Source: Eubacteriales bacterium
GTDB lineage: Bacteria > Bacillota > Clostridia > Lachnospirales > Lachnospiraceae
Assembly (NCBI GenBank): GCA_030533385.1
Contig: JAUNJG010000012.1
Location: 1-48,792 of the forward strand
Direction: 5' to 3'
Length of the DNA: 48,792 bases
In this document: positions 33,907-41,688 of the stretch, piece after piece
Numbering within the stretch: the first letter of the stretch is position 1
How the letters are laid out: every line of letters starts with the position of its first letter
Notes under the pieces: generated by a model
Database searches by the model: none
Told to the model about the DNA's origin: nothing
Seen by the model: only the letters and a program-made list of their open reading frames with translations
Made by a program: the position numbers and the translations under genes

Positions 33907-34917
33907 ATGGCATTATTTGAATCATATGAAAGAAGAATTGATAAAATTAATTCCGTGTTAAGCAGCTACGGCATCGCATCTTTGGAAGAGGCAGAACAGA
34001 TTACGAAAGATGCCGGCCTTGACGTGTACGGCATGGTAAAAGGCATTCAGCCGATCTGTTTTGAAAATGCCTGCTGGGCTTATACCGTGGGTGCTGCCAT
34101 CGCCATCAAAAAAGGCGCAAGAAAGGCAGCTGAGGCAGCAGCAGCTATCGGAGAGGGTCTTCAGGCGTTCTGTATCCCAGGTTCCGTGGCAGAGAACAGA
34201 AAGGTTGGTCTGGGACATGGAAACCTTGGAAAGATGCTCCTGGAAGAAGACACAGAATGTTTCGCTTTCCTGGCAGGTCATGAGTCCTTTGCAGCGGCAG
34301 AGGGAGCCATCGGTATTGCAGAGAAAGCAAACAAGGTTCGTCAGAAACCTCTCCGTGTTATCTTAAACGGTCTTGGAAAAGACGCAGCACAGATTATTTC
34401 CCGTATCAACGGCTTTACTTTTGTAGAGACGGAGTACGATCCATACACCAACACTGTAAAAGAAATATTCCGCAAATCCTACTCCGAAGGACTTCGCGCA
34501 AAGGTTAACTGCTATGGCGCCAACGATGTCTGCGAAGGTGTTGCCATCATGTGGAAAGAGAACGTGGATGTATCCATCACCGGTAACTCCACCAATCCTA
34601 CCCGTTTCCAGCACCCGGTAGCAGGTACATACAAAAAAGAAAGACTGGAAGCCGGAAAGAAATACTTCTCCGTGGCATCCGGCGGTGGTACAGGCCGTAC
34701 CCTTCATCCGGACAACATGGCAGCAGGCCCTGCTTCCTACGGTATGACAGATACCATGGGACGTATGCATTCTGACGCTCAGTTTGCAGGTTCTTCCTCC
34801 GTGCCGGCTCATGTAGAGATGATGGGCTTAATCGGAATGGGTAACAACCCAATGGTAGGTGCTACCGTTGCCGTTGCCGTTTCCGTAGAAGAAGCAGCGA
34901 AGGCTGGGAAGTTCTGA
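33907..34917 (+). CDS. GGGtGRT protein
   Basis: A 336-residue protein of the family named for its GGGTGRT motif, here in VASGGGTGRTLHPDNMA near residue 257. The N-terminal half has an alanine-rich helical stretch (AIAIKKGARKAAEAAAAIGEG) and GHGNLGKMLLEEDTECFAFLAGHESFAAAEG; the C-terminal part has GSSSVPAHVEMMGLIGMGNNPMVGA. It is soluble with no membrane segment. It accompanies the NifU-like gene and is presumably part of the same iron-sulfur process, but its reaction is not known. The ribosome site is AGGAGG. Codon choice again suggests high expression. Confidence 0.88.
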   Translation: MALFESYERRIDKINSVLSSYGIASLEEAEQITKDAGLDVYGMVKGIQPICFENACWAYTVGAAIAIKKGARKAAEAAAAIGEGLQAFCIPGSVAENRKVGLGHGNLGKMLLEEDTECFAFLAGHESFAAAEGAIGIAEKANKVRQKPLRVILNGLGKDAAQIISRINGFTFVETEYDPYTNTVKEIFRKSYSEGLRAKVNCYGANDVCEGVAIMWKENVDVSITGNSTNPTRFQHPVAGTYKKERLEAGKKYFSVASGGGTGRTLHPDNMAAGPASYGMTDTMGRMHSDAQFAGSSSVPAHVEMMGLIGMGNNPMVGATVAVAVSVEEAAKAGKF

Positions 34918-34953
34918 GTATACATATCTTTTTATAAGTCAAGAAATGCTGAA

Positions 34954-34991
34954 AAGTGCCGTAACTTCAAGGGTTGCGGCGCTTTTTTTTA
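34954..34991 (+). terminator. rho-independent terminator of the GGGtGRT operon
   Basis: AAGTGCCGTAAC pairs with GTTGCGGCGCTT around TTCAAGG, followed by eight T. It is the last chromosomal feature before the prophage. Confidence 0.9.
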
Positions 34992-35064
34992 TGTCTGGAT
35001 GAAGAAAATAAAAAATGCGGTAAGATGTCATGGAACGCCTCAAAAATTGGAAGGAAGGAAACGG

Positions 35065-35098
35065 GTAGGCAACGAGTAGGTAACAAGACGTAGGTAAC
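35065..35098. repeat. three 9-base direct repeats near the left end
   Basis: GTAGGCAAC (35065-35073), GTAGGTAAC (35076-35084) and GTAGGTAAC (35090-35098), spaced by 11 and 14 bases, lie just outside the integrase 3' end. Their position and size fit arm-type integrase binding sites. Confidence 0.55.
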
Positions 35099-35111
35099 AA
35101 ATTCTGAGTAC

Positions 35112-35149
35112 AAAAAAATACCGCAAACCCAGCGGTTACGGTATTTTTT
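35112..35149 (-). terminator. rho-independent terminator of the integrase gene
   Basis: AAAAAATACCG (35113-35123) pairs with CGGTATTTTTT (35139-35149), with CCGC/GCGG nested inside. On the minus strand it lies within and just after the last integrase codons. It is nearly symmetric, so it may work both ways. Confidence 0.75.
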
Positions 35150-36272
35150 CGATGTCAGAACGCAGCCATTCCAGATCACGGACAGTATAGACACCCTCGG
35201 TAACGTCTGTGATCCTGTGACCGGCAAGACGTTTGATGACCAGATTATCTATCCCTGCTTTTTTGGCCATGGTAATGAAGGTCATGCGGGGATCATGTGG
35301 TCTGTGCTCTGGATTCAAGTTAAGTTCTTCTACGACCTTTTTGAAGCGGCCGGCATACTTGTCATAGGTGATGTTGATGCCACCCTTGGTAGCTTTCGGA
35401 TCATTGAAGAGGAAGTTGCTGCCAAGCGAAAGCGCATAGTCATAATTCCGTTTGACCAGCGGCCTGATTCTGGAATGGATCGGGATAACCCGGTCTTTCC
35501 CAGCAGAGGTCTTCATGCCGGCCTGCATATACCATTCGTCCAGATGCACATCCTCCAGACGGAGCGTAGCAAGCTCCTGCGGACGCCACCCCATGTAACA
35601 TTGTATGAGAATCCAATCTGCAAACCGGATCGAATCAGCGGCGGACCACAAGGAGTCCATTTCGCTCTCGCTGAAAATAATGTGGCCACGGGTGGCAGCT
35701 TCCTTTTCTTTGATAATGTCTTCCGAGATGTCGAAGGTTCGGGCATAGTTTTTGTCTACGATCTCAAACTCCAAGGCATAGTCCAGCATAAGGTTGAACA
35801 TGGATTTGATACGGGCTTTTGTCCCAGGTGACGCAGGTATCTTCTCGCCGGCCTTTTTCCCACGGGAAGCGATGATATACCCGTCTTCCATTATCCCTTT
35901 GATGTGCCGGGCACGAAGATCCTTTACCCTCATTTTGCAAAGAGGGTGGCAGTATCGCCATGCGGCAACAATAGTTCTGGTTGAGCTTTCGCCGGAGAGG
36001 GTAGGGAAGTAAGACTCGGTCCATTTCTGATAAAGCTCCGCAAGCGTCAGATTATTATTTGCAATGTCGTAAGGGTTCGCCCCGTACTCGGCAAGAGCCT
36101 GCAGAGCTTCTTTCTTAGTCTTGAATGTGCCTATAGTGATGCGGTTTTGCTTCACGCTCTCTCCGTCAGCGTCCATGATCCAGCCGAGGGTAACACGGGC
36201 CAGGTAAGGTTTTCGGCGGTTCCCGGACAATTTGGTTACGCTCCCGTATCCGTTAGGGAGTTTCAATTTCAA
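35136..36272 (-). CDS. int: tyrosine-type phage integrase
   Basis: A 378-residue site-specific recombinase. An arm-binding AP2-like N-terminus (residues 5-60) contains the GNRRKPYLARV pattern. The SAM-like core-binding domain spans about 72-180, and the catalytic domain shows R230 (GWRPQELATLRL), K254, H326-DPR-R329, H352 and nucleophile Y362. The HxxR motif reads HDPRMTF rather than the common HDLRHT. It is transcribed leftward, toward the chromosome junction, with its terminator inside the last codons. An in-frame ATG behind AGAGGTGATTG serves as start. Confidence 0.93.
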   Translation of the reverse strand: MKLKLPNGYGSVTKLSGNRRKPYLARVTLGWIMDADGESVKQNRITIGTFKTKKEALQALAEYGANPYDIANNNLTLAELYQKWTESYFPTLSGESSTRTIVAAWRYCHPLCKMRVKDLRARHIKGIMEDGYIIASRGKKAGEKIPASPGTKARIKSMFNLMLDYALEFEIVDKNYARTFDISEDIIKEKEAATRGHIIFSESEMDSLWSAADSIRFADWILIQCYMGWRPQELATLRLEDVHLDEWYMQAGMKTSAGKDRVIPIHSRIRPLVKRNYDYALSLGSNFLFNDPKATKGGINITYDKYAGRFKKVVEELNLNPEHRPHDPRMTFITMAKKAGIDNLVIKRLAGHRITDVTEGVYTVRDLEWLRSDIEKIP

Positions 36273-36282
36273 TCACCTCTTT

Positions 36283-36859
36283 TCATAATTCTATGGTTTC
36301 GATGACATTCCCAAGGTTAGAAAAGTTCGTCTTTATCGGTCCGAGAGCGATGAGAGACTGAAGGCCGATTTTCTTCTGTTCCGGACACTCCTGATTAAGA
36401 ACTGCGGTAGGCAGCACGTAAAAATCCCAGAGGTCCAGATCCAGGATAGACTGATCTTTGCTTAAAGCGGTATAGACGCAGAAGACATAGAGATCAGAAT
36501 GCCTGACCACTTCCGGTGAATATCCGGATTCCGGAGTCCATGCCCGCTTCGGGGCGATGTCAAAGTTGATTTTGGAATAATAGTCCCTGGTCCACGATTG
36601 GAGGTAAGCGGCAGATTTTACCTCAACACGCCGCCCGGAAGGACTGGTTATATCATAGGGCATCCAGTCTATTCGCATTTGCGTGTTCGGGGGGGGGGGT
36701 AATCCGGGTAAGGGATTTTTCAACAAGGAACTCTGCCATTACCCCACGGGATGTATTATTGAGAAGATCAGAGTAGGCCCAGCTCCAGAAGTCGGAGAGG
36801 CGTATTCCGGTCTTGTCTCCGCGCAGAGTAAATTCCTCGTTTCCTGTGTATTGTTCCAT
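36283..36859 (-). pseudogene. PD-(D/E)XK nuclease-like gene split by an 11-base homopolymer
   Basis: The minus strand starts at ATG 36859 (AGGAGG seven bases upstream) with MEQYTGNEEFTLRGDKTGIR and reads through VMAEFLVEKSLTRITPPP. A run of 11 C (36699-36689) then shifts the frame and translation stops at 36653. Losing one C (10 in the run) joins it to the second frame, NTQMRIDWMPYDITSPSGRR then VEVKSAAYLQSW, giving one protein of 191 residues ending at 36283. The D-x8-EVK pattern with an upstream Glu helix suggests a PD-(D/E)XK nuclease fold. The gene may be phase variable, or the run may be a sequencing error. It lies between integrase and repressor, where phages keep accessory genes. Confidence 0.65.
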
Positions 36860-36867
36860 ATAGCCTC

Positions 36868-37176
36868 CTAGCTGCCGGCATAAGAAGAAAGGATGTCTTT
36901 GATCCCGGACAAATTGCCGGTAATGGCAAAACGCACCAGACTTCGGCAGTCGAAATCTGAGAAAGTTCCGTAGGAATGAACGCAAGAAAGAAGTTCATCA
37001 TCTGACAGACGCAGTACCCTCTGAAGCCTGCGGATCTTTTCTGCAGCCTGATATGGCAGGTTACCGGAATGAAAACCGGAGAGAAGCGAGGATATGTACT
37101 GCAGCAATGCGGCAGAGGGCATCCCTTCCTTTTCGGACTTTCTCGCAAGATGAAAGTATTGGGTTGATAGGTTCAA
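36868..37176 (-). CDS. small helical phage protein, unknown function
   Basis: A 102-residue all-helical protein with repeats like YISSLLSGFHSGNLPYQAAEK and LSDDELLSCVHSYGT. I do not recognise it. The start is TTG at 37176, with AAGGAG eight bases upstream; the ATG a few bases earlier is out of frame and stops at once. Its stop lies eight bases before the nuclease-like gene, so the two form a leftward pair read after the repressor. Confidence 0.65.
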   Translation of the reverse strand: MNLSTQYFHLARKSEKEGMPSAALLQYISSLLSGFHSGNLPYQAAEKIRRLQRVLRLSDDELLSCVHSYGTFSDFDCRSLVRFAITGNLSGIKDILSSYAGS

Positions 37177-37221
37177 TTCATCGTCTCCTTCCTGGCGGCC
37201 TGCGGTATTTTCTGGCCCACT

Positions 37222-37590
37222 CTAAACTGATAACTTCCCTTCTGCATCCAGATATTTGTCAGATTCGTGCGATCTCCGGTGAGCCTCCTCGATAATGCCA
37301 ACAATGCGCCACTGTTCACGTTCGGGAAGATCCCGGTAGAGGTTCAGGAAATAGTCTTCCTCGTCAGTAGTGGTTTTCCTGGGTGGAACATCCTTGCCGG
37401 TAAGCAGATAATCAAGTGTCACGCCGAGAAAGCTGGCAATGGTAGGCATATATTCCGCCGGGGGATTGCGCCTTCTGGACTTCCACGTAGACATGGTGGA
37501 CTGTTGGATGTTGAGAAGGTTGCACAGATCCACCGCCATCTTATTTTTCTCTTTGAGAAGTCTTGTGATCCTGTCGATTATAGTCTCCAT
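37222..37590 (-). CDS. XRE-family prophage repressor (CI-like)
   Basis: A 122-residue regulator. The N-terminal XRE helix-turn-helix has LLNIQQSTMSTWKSRRRNPP and FLGVTLDYLLTGKD, then a C-terminal helical tail (YFLNLYRDLPEREQWRIVG) that probably dimerises it. No peptidase domain is present, so induction must go through another route than RecA-driven self-cleavage. ATG 37590 was preferred because GGAGG sits eight bases upstream and overlaps the possible GTG start. Operators with TACGAA lie directly upstream in the divergent control region. It heads the leftward group. Confidence 0.88.
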   Translation of the reverse strand: METIIDRITRLLKEKNKMAVDLCNLLNIQQSTMSTWKSRRRNPPAEYMPTIASFLGVTLDYLLTGKDVPPRKTTTDEEDYFLNLYRDLPEREQWRIVGIIEEAHRRSHESDKYLDAEGKLSV

Positions 37591-37611
37591 AAGCACCTCC
37601 GCATAAAAATA

Positions 37612-37762
37612 ATTCGTCAGATACGAATAAAATACTTTACAAATACGCAGATACGAAGTATAATATATATATAAAACAAAACAAATTCAAACGTGCGAGG
37701 TTGTGAGTTTCGATGTTTTATAGCATCTGCGTATTTGTTTGTGAATCCGTATTCATTATAAC
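37612..37762. promoter_or_regulatory. divergent repressor/Cro control region with operators
   Basis: The gap between the leftward repressor and the rightward Cro-like gene holds related sites. They are ATTCGT-cagat-ACGAAT (37612-37628), ATACGCAGATACGAA (37643-37657), CATCTGCGTATTTG (37724-37737, the reverse of the second site) and GAAT-ccgt-ATTC (37743-37754). The leftward promoter is TTGTTT near 37682-37677, a 16-base spacer and TATACT (37660-37655). The rightward promoter is TTGTTT (37735-37740), a 16-base spacer and TATAAC (37757-37762). Sites overlap both promoters, as in a lambdoid switch. Confidence 0.7.
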
Positions 37763-37813
37763 ACGCAGTTGCGAAAAAATAAAGCGTGAATACGAGAAGG
37801 GAGTGAAAAGCAA

Positions 37814-38251
37814 GTGTGTGTTACAAATGAGACGTTCGCCAGTTTGCAGGAATGGGGAATCGAGGTGAGAAAAGCCTGTCTCGACAGAGGTGAAAACCTG
37901 CATACCGTATCGGAGGCAATCGGTCATAGCTATTCTGCGATTACATCATTGATAAGCGGCAGGGTAGTAAAGACGAACTACCTGGAGATCGCAAAGAAAA
38001 TCAATGACCATCTCGGTGTTACGATTCTTCCGAAGAAACCGCAGCTTCCGTCAAACGAATGGTGCGCTGCTGTTCGTACAAAGCTGTTCATGCAGAAAAT
38101 GAGCATCGGTCAGTTGTCGGAGGAAACCGGGTTTAGCCGTGACAGATTATCTTTGGTGCTTAACGGACACACAATGGACGATCCGGTGATTGAAAGAATC
38201 AACGGGGTTCTCAATATTGAAGTCCCGGTGATCCCTTCAAGCTCTGAGTAA
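37814..38251 (+). CDS. tandem helix-turn-helix Cro-like regulator
   Basis: A 145-residue protein made of two similar helix-turn-helix units. Unit 1 (about 12-70) reads EWGIEVRKACLDRGENLHTV then SYSAITSLISGRVVK. Unit 2 (about 82-137) reads EWCAAVRTKLFMQKMSIGQL then SRDRLSLVLNGHTMD. Both start with EW...VR, place a conserved serine-rich turn and end with a G-rich linker, so an internal duplication is likely. It starts with GTG about 10 bases after GGGAG. As first rightward gene opposite the repressor it fits Cro or an antirepressor. Confidence 0.75.
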   Translation: MCVTNETFASLQEWGIEVRKACLDRGENLHTVSEAIGHSYSAITSLISGRVVKTNYLEIAKKINDHLGVTILPKKPQLPSNEWCAAVRTKLFMQKMSIGQLSEETGFSRDRLSLVLNGHTMDDPVIERINGVLNIEVPVIPSSSE

Positions 38252-38279
38252 ATTATAACGGAAAGACAGGTAGAACAGA

Positions 38280-38774
38280 ATGGGGAATGGCCCTATGAAA
38301 GAGAACACGAATATTTATTTTCAGGCAAGAAAAGAGGCGTCAAAAGGGGATGCGAGGCTTTTTAACCGTGACTTTGCAGCTGAACAACTCGGAGTTGCGT
38401 CTTATACGTTGGGAGAATACGAGAGAGGCGTAACAAAGGTGGTTCCGATAGACAAGGTGGTATTGATGGCCGACCTTTACAATAAGCCGGAGCTGGTAAC
38501 AAACTACTGCCGGCATGAATGCCCGGTACACGGTTTTCTTCCGCTTGCTACTGAAGATAAGGGAATCCAGGGAATCACACTGAGACTGCTCAATGGACTG
38601 GACGATGACGATCTGGATGAAATGAAGTCAAAGCTGATCGACATAGCGGAGGACGGAGAGGTGTCCGATGAAGAAGTGGCAGAGCTGAGAAAGATCGTAG
38701 ATCAGCTTACCAAGATAGCAGAAGTGATCAGCGAGCTTAAAATTGCCGCCGAGAAGAGACTGAAAGGAAGATAG
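38280..38774 (+). CDS. XRE-family phage regulator
   Basis: A 164-residue protein. The N-terminal part (about residues 10-55) is a helix-turn-helix with FAAEQLGVASYTLGEYERG and VVLMADLYNKPELVTNY. A CRHECPVHG motif near 78 may bind zinc, and the C-terminal half is a long acidic helix rich in DDDLDEM and EEVAELRK. The start at 38280 has AGGTAG upstream; the next ATG at 38295 is also possible. It is the second gene of the rightward early operon and probably controls early expression or copy number. Confidence 0.75.
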   Translation: MGNGPMKENTNIYFQARKEASKGDARLFNRDFAAEQLGVASYTLGEYERGVTKVVPIDKVVLMADLYNKPELVTNYCRHECPVHGFLPLATEDKGIQGITLRLLNGLDDDDLDEMKSKLIDIAEDGEVSDEEVAELRKIVDQLTKIAEVISELKIAAEKRLKGR

Positions 38775-38786
38775 GGGGTAGGCTTT

Positions 38787-38987
38787 ATGAGGAAGAGAAT
38801 GATATGGGTACTCGACAATGTAATTCCTGTTTTGGCGGGAATTGCAGCGACAACGGCGGCTGTGGATTACGCCAATGAATGGCGGGGTTATATGGCATAT
38901 GGTAGCGAGTGGCTGGTATTCCCGGTCACAATTTTTATTTTGAGGAGGGCATTCAAAATTGCCAGGACAATGAAAGGGGGGAACTGA
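38787..38987 (+). CDS. small membrane protein
   Basis: A 66-residue protein with two hydrophobic segments (about residues 7-27 and 42-54) separated by a short polar loop, and basic ends. No family is recognised. The start has GGGGGT about nine bases upstream. Its stop lies just before the next GTG start, so it is coupled to the zinc-ribbon gene. Confidence 0.65.
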   Translation: MRKRMIWVLDNVIPVLAGIAATTAAVDYANEWRGYMAYGSEWLVFPVTIFILRRAFKIARTMKGGN

Positions 38988-38992
38988 GAAGC

Positions 38993-39226
38993 GTGTGTGC
39001 AGAGTGCAGGATGACGATATGCAGCAGCAGATGTCCAAACGCACCGGAGCCTAAAGCGGTTTATACGTGCAGCAGGTGCGGATACGGAATCTTTGAAGGG
39101 GACAGCTTCTATGATGGACCGGAAGGGTATGTGTGCGAGTGCTGCATAGAAGAAATGTCTTCAAAAGAATTCATGGAAATGATAGGGGAGCAGATGAAAA
39201 CGGCAGAAAGAGAGGCGATAGCATGA
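38993..39226 (+). CDS. small zinc-ribbon phage protein
   Basis: A 77-residue protein with paired cysteines: CAEC and C-SSRC near the N-terminus, then CSRC and CECC around residues 25-50, arranged as a double zinc ribbon with a DSFYDGPEGYVC turn between. The C-terminus is a helix ending in MKTAEREAIA. Start GTG 38993 is eight to twelve bases after GGGGGG; the earlier in-frame ATG at 38909 lies inside the preceding gene with no ribosome site. The stop overlaps the recT start (ATGA). Confidence 0.65.
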   Translation: MCAECRMTICSSRCPNAPEPKAVYTCSRCGYGIFEGDSFYDGPEGYVCECCIEEMSSKEFMEMIGEQMKTAEREAIA

Positions 39227-40143
39227 CAGATCAGATGACACAGGGAAATGCACCGGCAGTACAGGGTCAGGGTAAAGAAGTTCCGGTTGTGAATCAGGTA
39301 AAAGCAATGCTTTCTGCAGAAAATGTGCAGAAAAGGTTTACAGAGGTTCTGGGAAAGAAAGCACCTCAGTTCATGGCGTCCATTACAAATACGGTCTCCG
39401 CAAGTAAGCAGCTGAAGCGGTGTCCGGCCAACTCCATTCTCAGCGCAGCTTTTGTGGCCGCAACCTACGATCTTCCAATAGACAGCAATTTGGGGTTTGC
39501 GGCAATCGTGCCTTATAACGAGAGCGTGTACGACAAGCAAAATGAGGAATGGGTAAAGGTTCCGAAGGCTCAATTCCAAATGATGTACAAAGGTTTCATA
39601 CAGCTGGCGATCAGATCCGGATACTACGAGAAAATGAATTATGCGGTAGTGTATGAGGATGAGATGGAATCGTACAATCCAATCACGGGTGAGGTGAAAT
39701 TTGTTGACGATTTCAGCCAGTGTACGCAGAGGGATGCAGGGGATGAAAAACATGTTGCCGGATATTACGCATGGTTCCGGTTGAAAACCGGATACAGCCA
39801 GGAACTGTATATGTCAAAGAAGGCAGTAGATAATCACGCAAGAAAGTATTCACAGGCGTACAGATATGACCTCAATAACAGAAAGAAATCCAGCAAGTGG
39901 ACTACGGACTTTGAGGCTATGGCACTGAAAACGGTGATCAAACTGTTGCTCAGCAAGTGGGGAATCCTGTCAGTGGATATGCAGAGGGCAATCCAGGATG
40001 ACCAGAAAACCTATGACGAAGACGGAGAGGGAACCTACGGCGATAATAAGCCGGACGTCATAGAGGCGCAGGACCCGTTTGAGACAGATGGGCCAGAGGA
40101 AGATGATTCCGTAGTGGAGGATGTTGATATAGAGAGTATGTAG
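39223..40143 (+). CDS. recT: RecT single-strand annealing protein
   Basis: A 306-residue phage annealase that pairs complementary single strands during recombination. The core shows FMASITNTVSASKQLKRCPA, SILSAAFVAATYDLPID, GFAAIVPYNE, QFQMMYKGFIQLAIRSG and a C-terminal ALKTVIKLLLSKWGI helix; the tail is acidic. It starts on an ATGA overlap with the zinc-ribbon gene and sits 13 bases before the exonuclease gene, the usual RecT-exonuclease order. Confidence 0.93.
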   Translation: MTDQMTQGNAPAVQGQGKEVPVVNQVKAMLSAENVQKRFTEVLGKKAPQFMASITNTVSASKQLKRCPANSILSAAFVAATYDLPIDSNLGFAAIVPYNESVYDKQNEEWVKVPKAQFQMMYKGFIQLAIRSGYYEKMNYAVVYEDEMESYNPITGEVKFVDDFSQCTQRDAGDEKHVAGYYAWFRLKTGYSQELYMSKKAVDNHARKYSQAYRYDLNNRKKSSKWTTDFEAMALKTVIKLLLSKWGILSVDMQRAIQDDQKTYDEDGEGTYGDNKPDVIEAQDPFETDGPEEDDSVVEDVDIESM

Positions 40144-40156
40144 GAGGAAATGACAT

Positions 40157-40954
40157 ATGGTTTTAACGGCTGAAAATTACTACAGCAGAGAAGCGAATGA
40201 GGAGTTCATGAGTGTGTCTCAGTTCAAGGATTTTTCCGGAACATATGGGAAGATGGCCTGCGAGTTTGCGGCATATGAAAAGCTGAAGGAAAGATGGGAG
40301 GAACCGAAATCAAAGGCCATGATGGTCGGAAGCTATGTGGATTCCTACTTCGAGGGGACGCTGGACAGATTCAAACAGGACAATCCGGATCTTTTCAAAA
40401 GAGACGGGGGCCTTAAAGCGGAATATGAGAAGGCAGATGAAATCATAGCGAGGATCGAGAGAGATGCATATTTCATGAAATACATGAGCGGCGAGAAGCA
40501 GACCATTATGACCGGCGAAATGTTTGGGGCCAAATGGAAAATAAAGATGGACAGCTACATTCCGGACGTTGCCATTGTGGATCTGAAAATCATGTCATCG
40601 ATCACGAAGTTGGAGTGGGTGCGAGACATTGGATATTTAGATTTTGTTCGGTACTGGGGCTATGATATTCAAGGCGCAGTCTATCAGGAAATCGTTCGGC
40701 TGAATACCGGAAAGAAGCTGCCATTCTTCATAGCGGCTGCCACAAAAGAAGCGGAGCCAGACATCCGGATCATCCACGTCACGGATAATTATCTGGTAGA
40801 AGCGCTGAACATCGTCCAGATGAATATGCCGAGAGTCCTCAGAGTGAAAAGCGGAGAAGTGGAGCCAGACAGATGTGAGCTGTGTGATTGCTGCAGAAAG
40901 AACAGGGTGCTGAAACGCCCGATCTCAATCACAGATCTGACGGCCGCTATTTGA
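40157..40954 (+). CDS. PD-(D/E)XK exonuclease, RecE-like
   Basis: A 265-residue nuclease partner of RecT that should resect double-strand ends. The acidic core is visible as MVGSYVDSYF, then IPDVAIVDLKIMSSI (D-x-DLK, residues about 133-150). A QGAVYQEIV helix follows. The C-terminus carries clustered cysteines (C-ELC-DCC-RKN), reminiscent of iron-sulfur RecB-family nucleases, though a fourth ligand is not obvious. It follows recT behind AGGAGG. Confidence 0.85.
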   Translation: MVLTAENYYSREANEEFMSVSQFKDFSGTYGKMACEFAAYEKLKERWEEPKSKAMMVGSYVDSYFEGTLDRFKQDNPDLFKRDGGLKAEYEKADEIIARIERDAYFMKYMSGEKQTIMTGEMFGAKWKIKMDSYIPDVAIVDLKIMSSITKLEWVRDIGYLDFVRYWGYDIQGAVYQEIVRLNTGKKLPFFIAAATKEAEPDIRIIHVTDNYLVEALNIVQMNMPRVLRVKSGEVEPDRCELCDCCRKNRVLKRPISITDLTAAI

Positions 40955-40965
40955 GGAGATGGCGT

Positions 40966-41688
40966 ATGGCAGAGAAGAAATACTATTGGCTGAAGCTGGG
41001 ACCTGATTTCTTTCAGGACAAGGCAATAAAGAAACTGCGGAAGATAGCCGGAGGCGATACATACACGATCATTTATCAGAAGATGCTGCTGCTGGCGATC
41101 CAGCAGGGAAACAGGCTTTACTTTGAAGGCGTGGAGGACACTTTCGCTGCAGAGCTGGCTCTGGAACTGGACGAGGACGAAGAAAATGTGGCAGTTACCT
41201 GTTCGTTTCTGGAGAAAAAAGGTCTCATGAAAGTCATGAGCGAGGAGGAATTTTTGCTGACGCAGTGCGAAGAGTTGGTTGGCTCCGAGACGGATGCGGC
41301 CAGACGGAAGCGAAAGCAGAGAAATCTTGAAAGACTATCCGGGATGAAGCAGGAAGCTCTTCCGGAAAAGAAGGCAGGTAAGGAGACACAGATCCAGATA
41401 TTTCTCCGACTGGTTGATGACTATGCGATCTCTGATCCGGTGAGAGAAAAGATGCAGGTGTGGTTCAAATACAAGACAGAGCGGAAAGAAAACTACAAGG
41501 AGCAGGGCATGAAGTCTCTGCTGAAAAGAGTAGAGACAAACGCCGCAAAGCATGGAGATCAGGCTGTATGCGACCTGATAGACGAATGTATGAGCAGCAA
41601 CTACGCAGGGATCATCTGGGACAAGCTGGCAAGGCAGTTACCACGAGGAGGAATCCAGAACCGAGTAAGTGAGGTAGATAACTGGTAA
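40966..41688 (+). CDS. phage replisome organizer N-terminal domain protein
   Basis: A 240-residue protein. The N-terminal domain (about 1-110) begins YYWLKLGPDFFQDKAIKKLR, the typical opening of phage replisome organizers, a winged-helix origin-binding module, with TIIYQKMLLLAI and FLEKKGLM. The C-terminal half is charged and would contact the loader or helicase. The ATG at 40966 follows GAGGAG; the longer frame upstream lies in the exonuclease gene. Its stop overlaps the next ATG (TAATG). Confidence 0.85.
   Translation: MAEKKYYWLKLGPDFFQDKAIKKLRKIAGGDTYTIIYQKMLLLAIQQGNRLYFEGVEDTFAAELALELDEDEENVAVTCSFLEKKGLMKVMSEEEFLLTQCEELVGSETDAARRKRKQRNLERLSGMKQEALPEKKAGKETQIQIFLRLVDDYAISDPVREKMQVWFKYKTERKENYKEQGMKSLLKRVETNAAKHGDQAVCDLIDECMSSNYAGIIWDKLARQLPRGGIQNRVSEVDNW

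Noticed and set aside
35065-35098. CRISPR array
   Set aside because: Three 9-base repeats with 2- to 5-base spacers are far too short for a CRISPR array.
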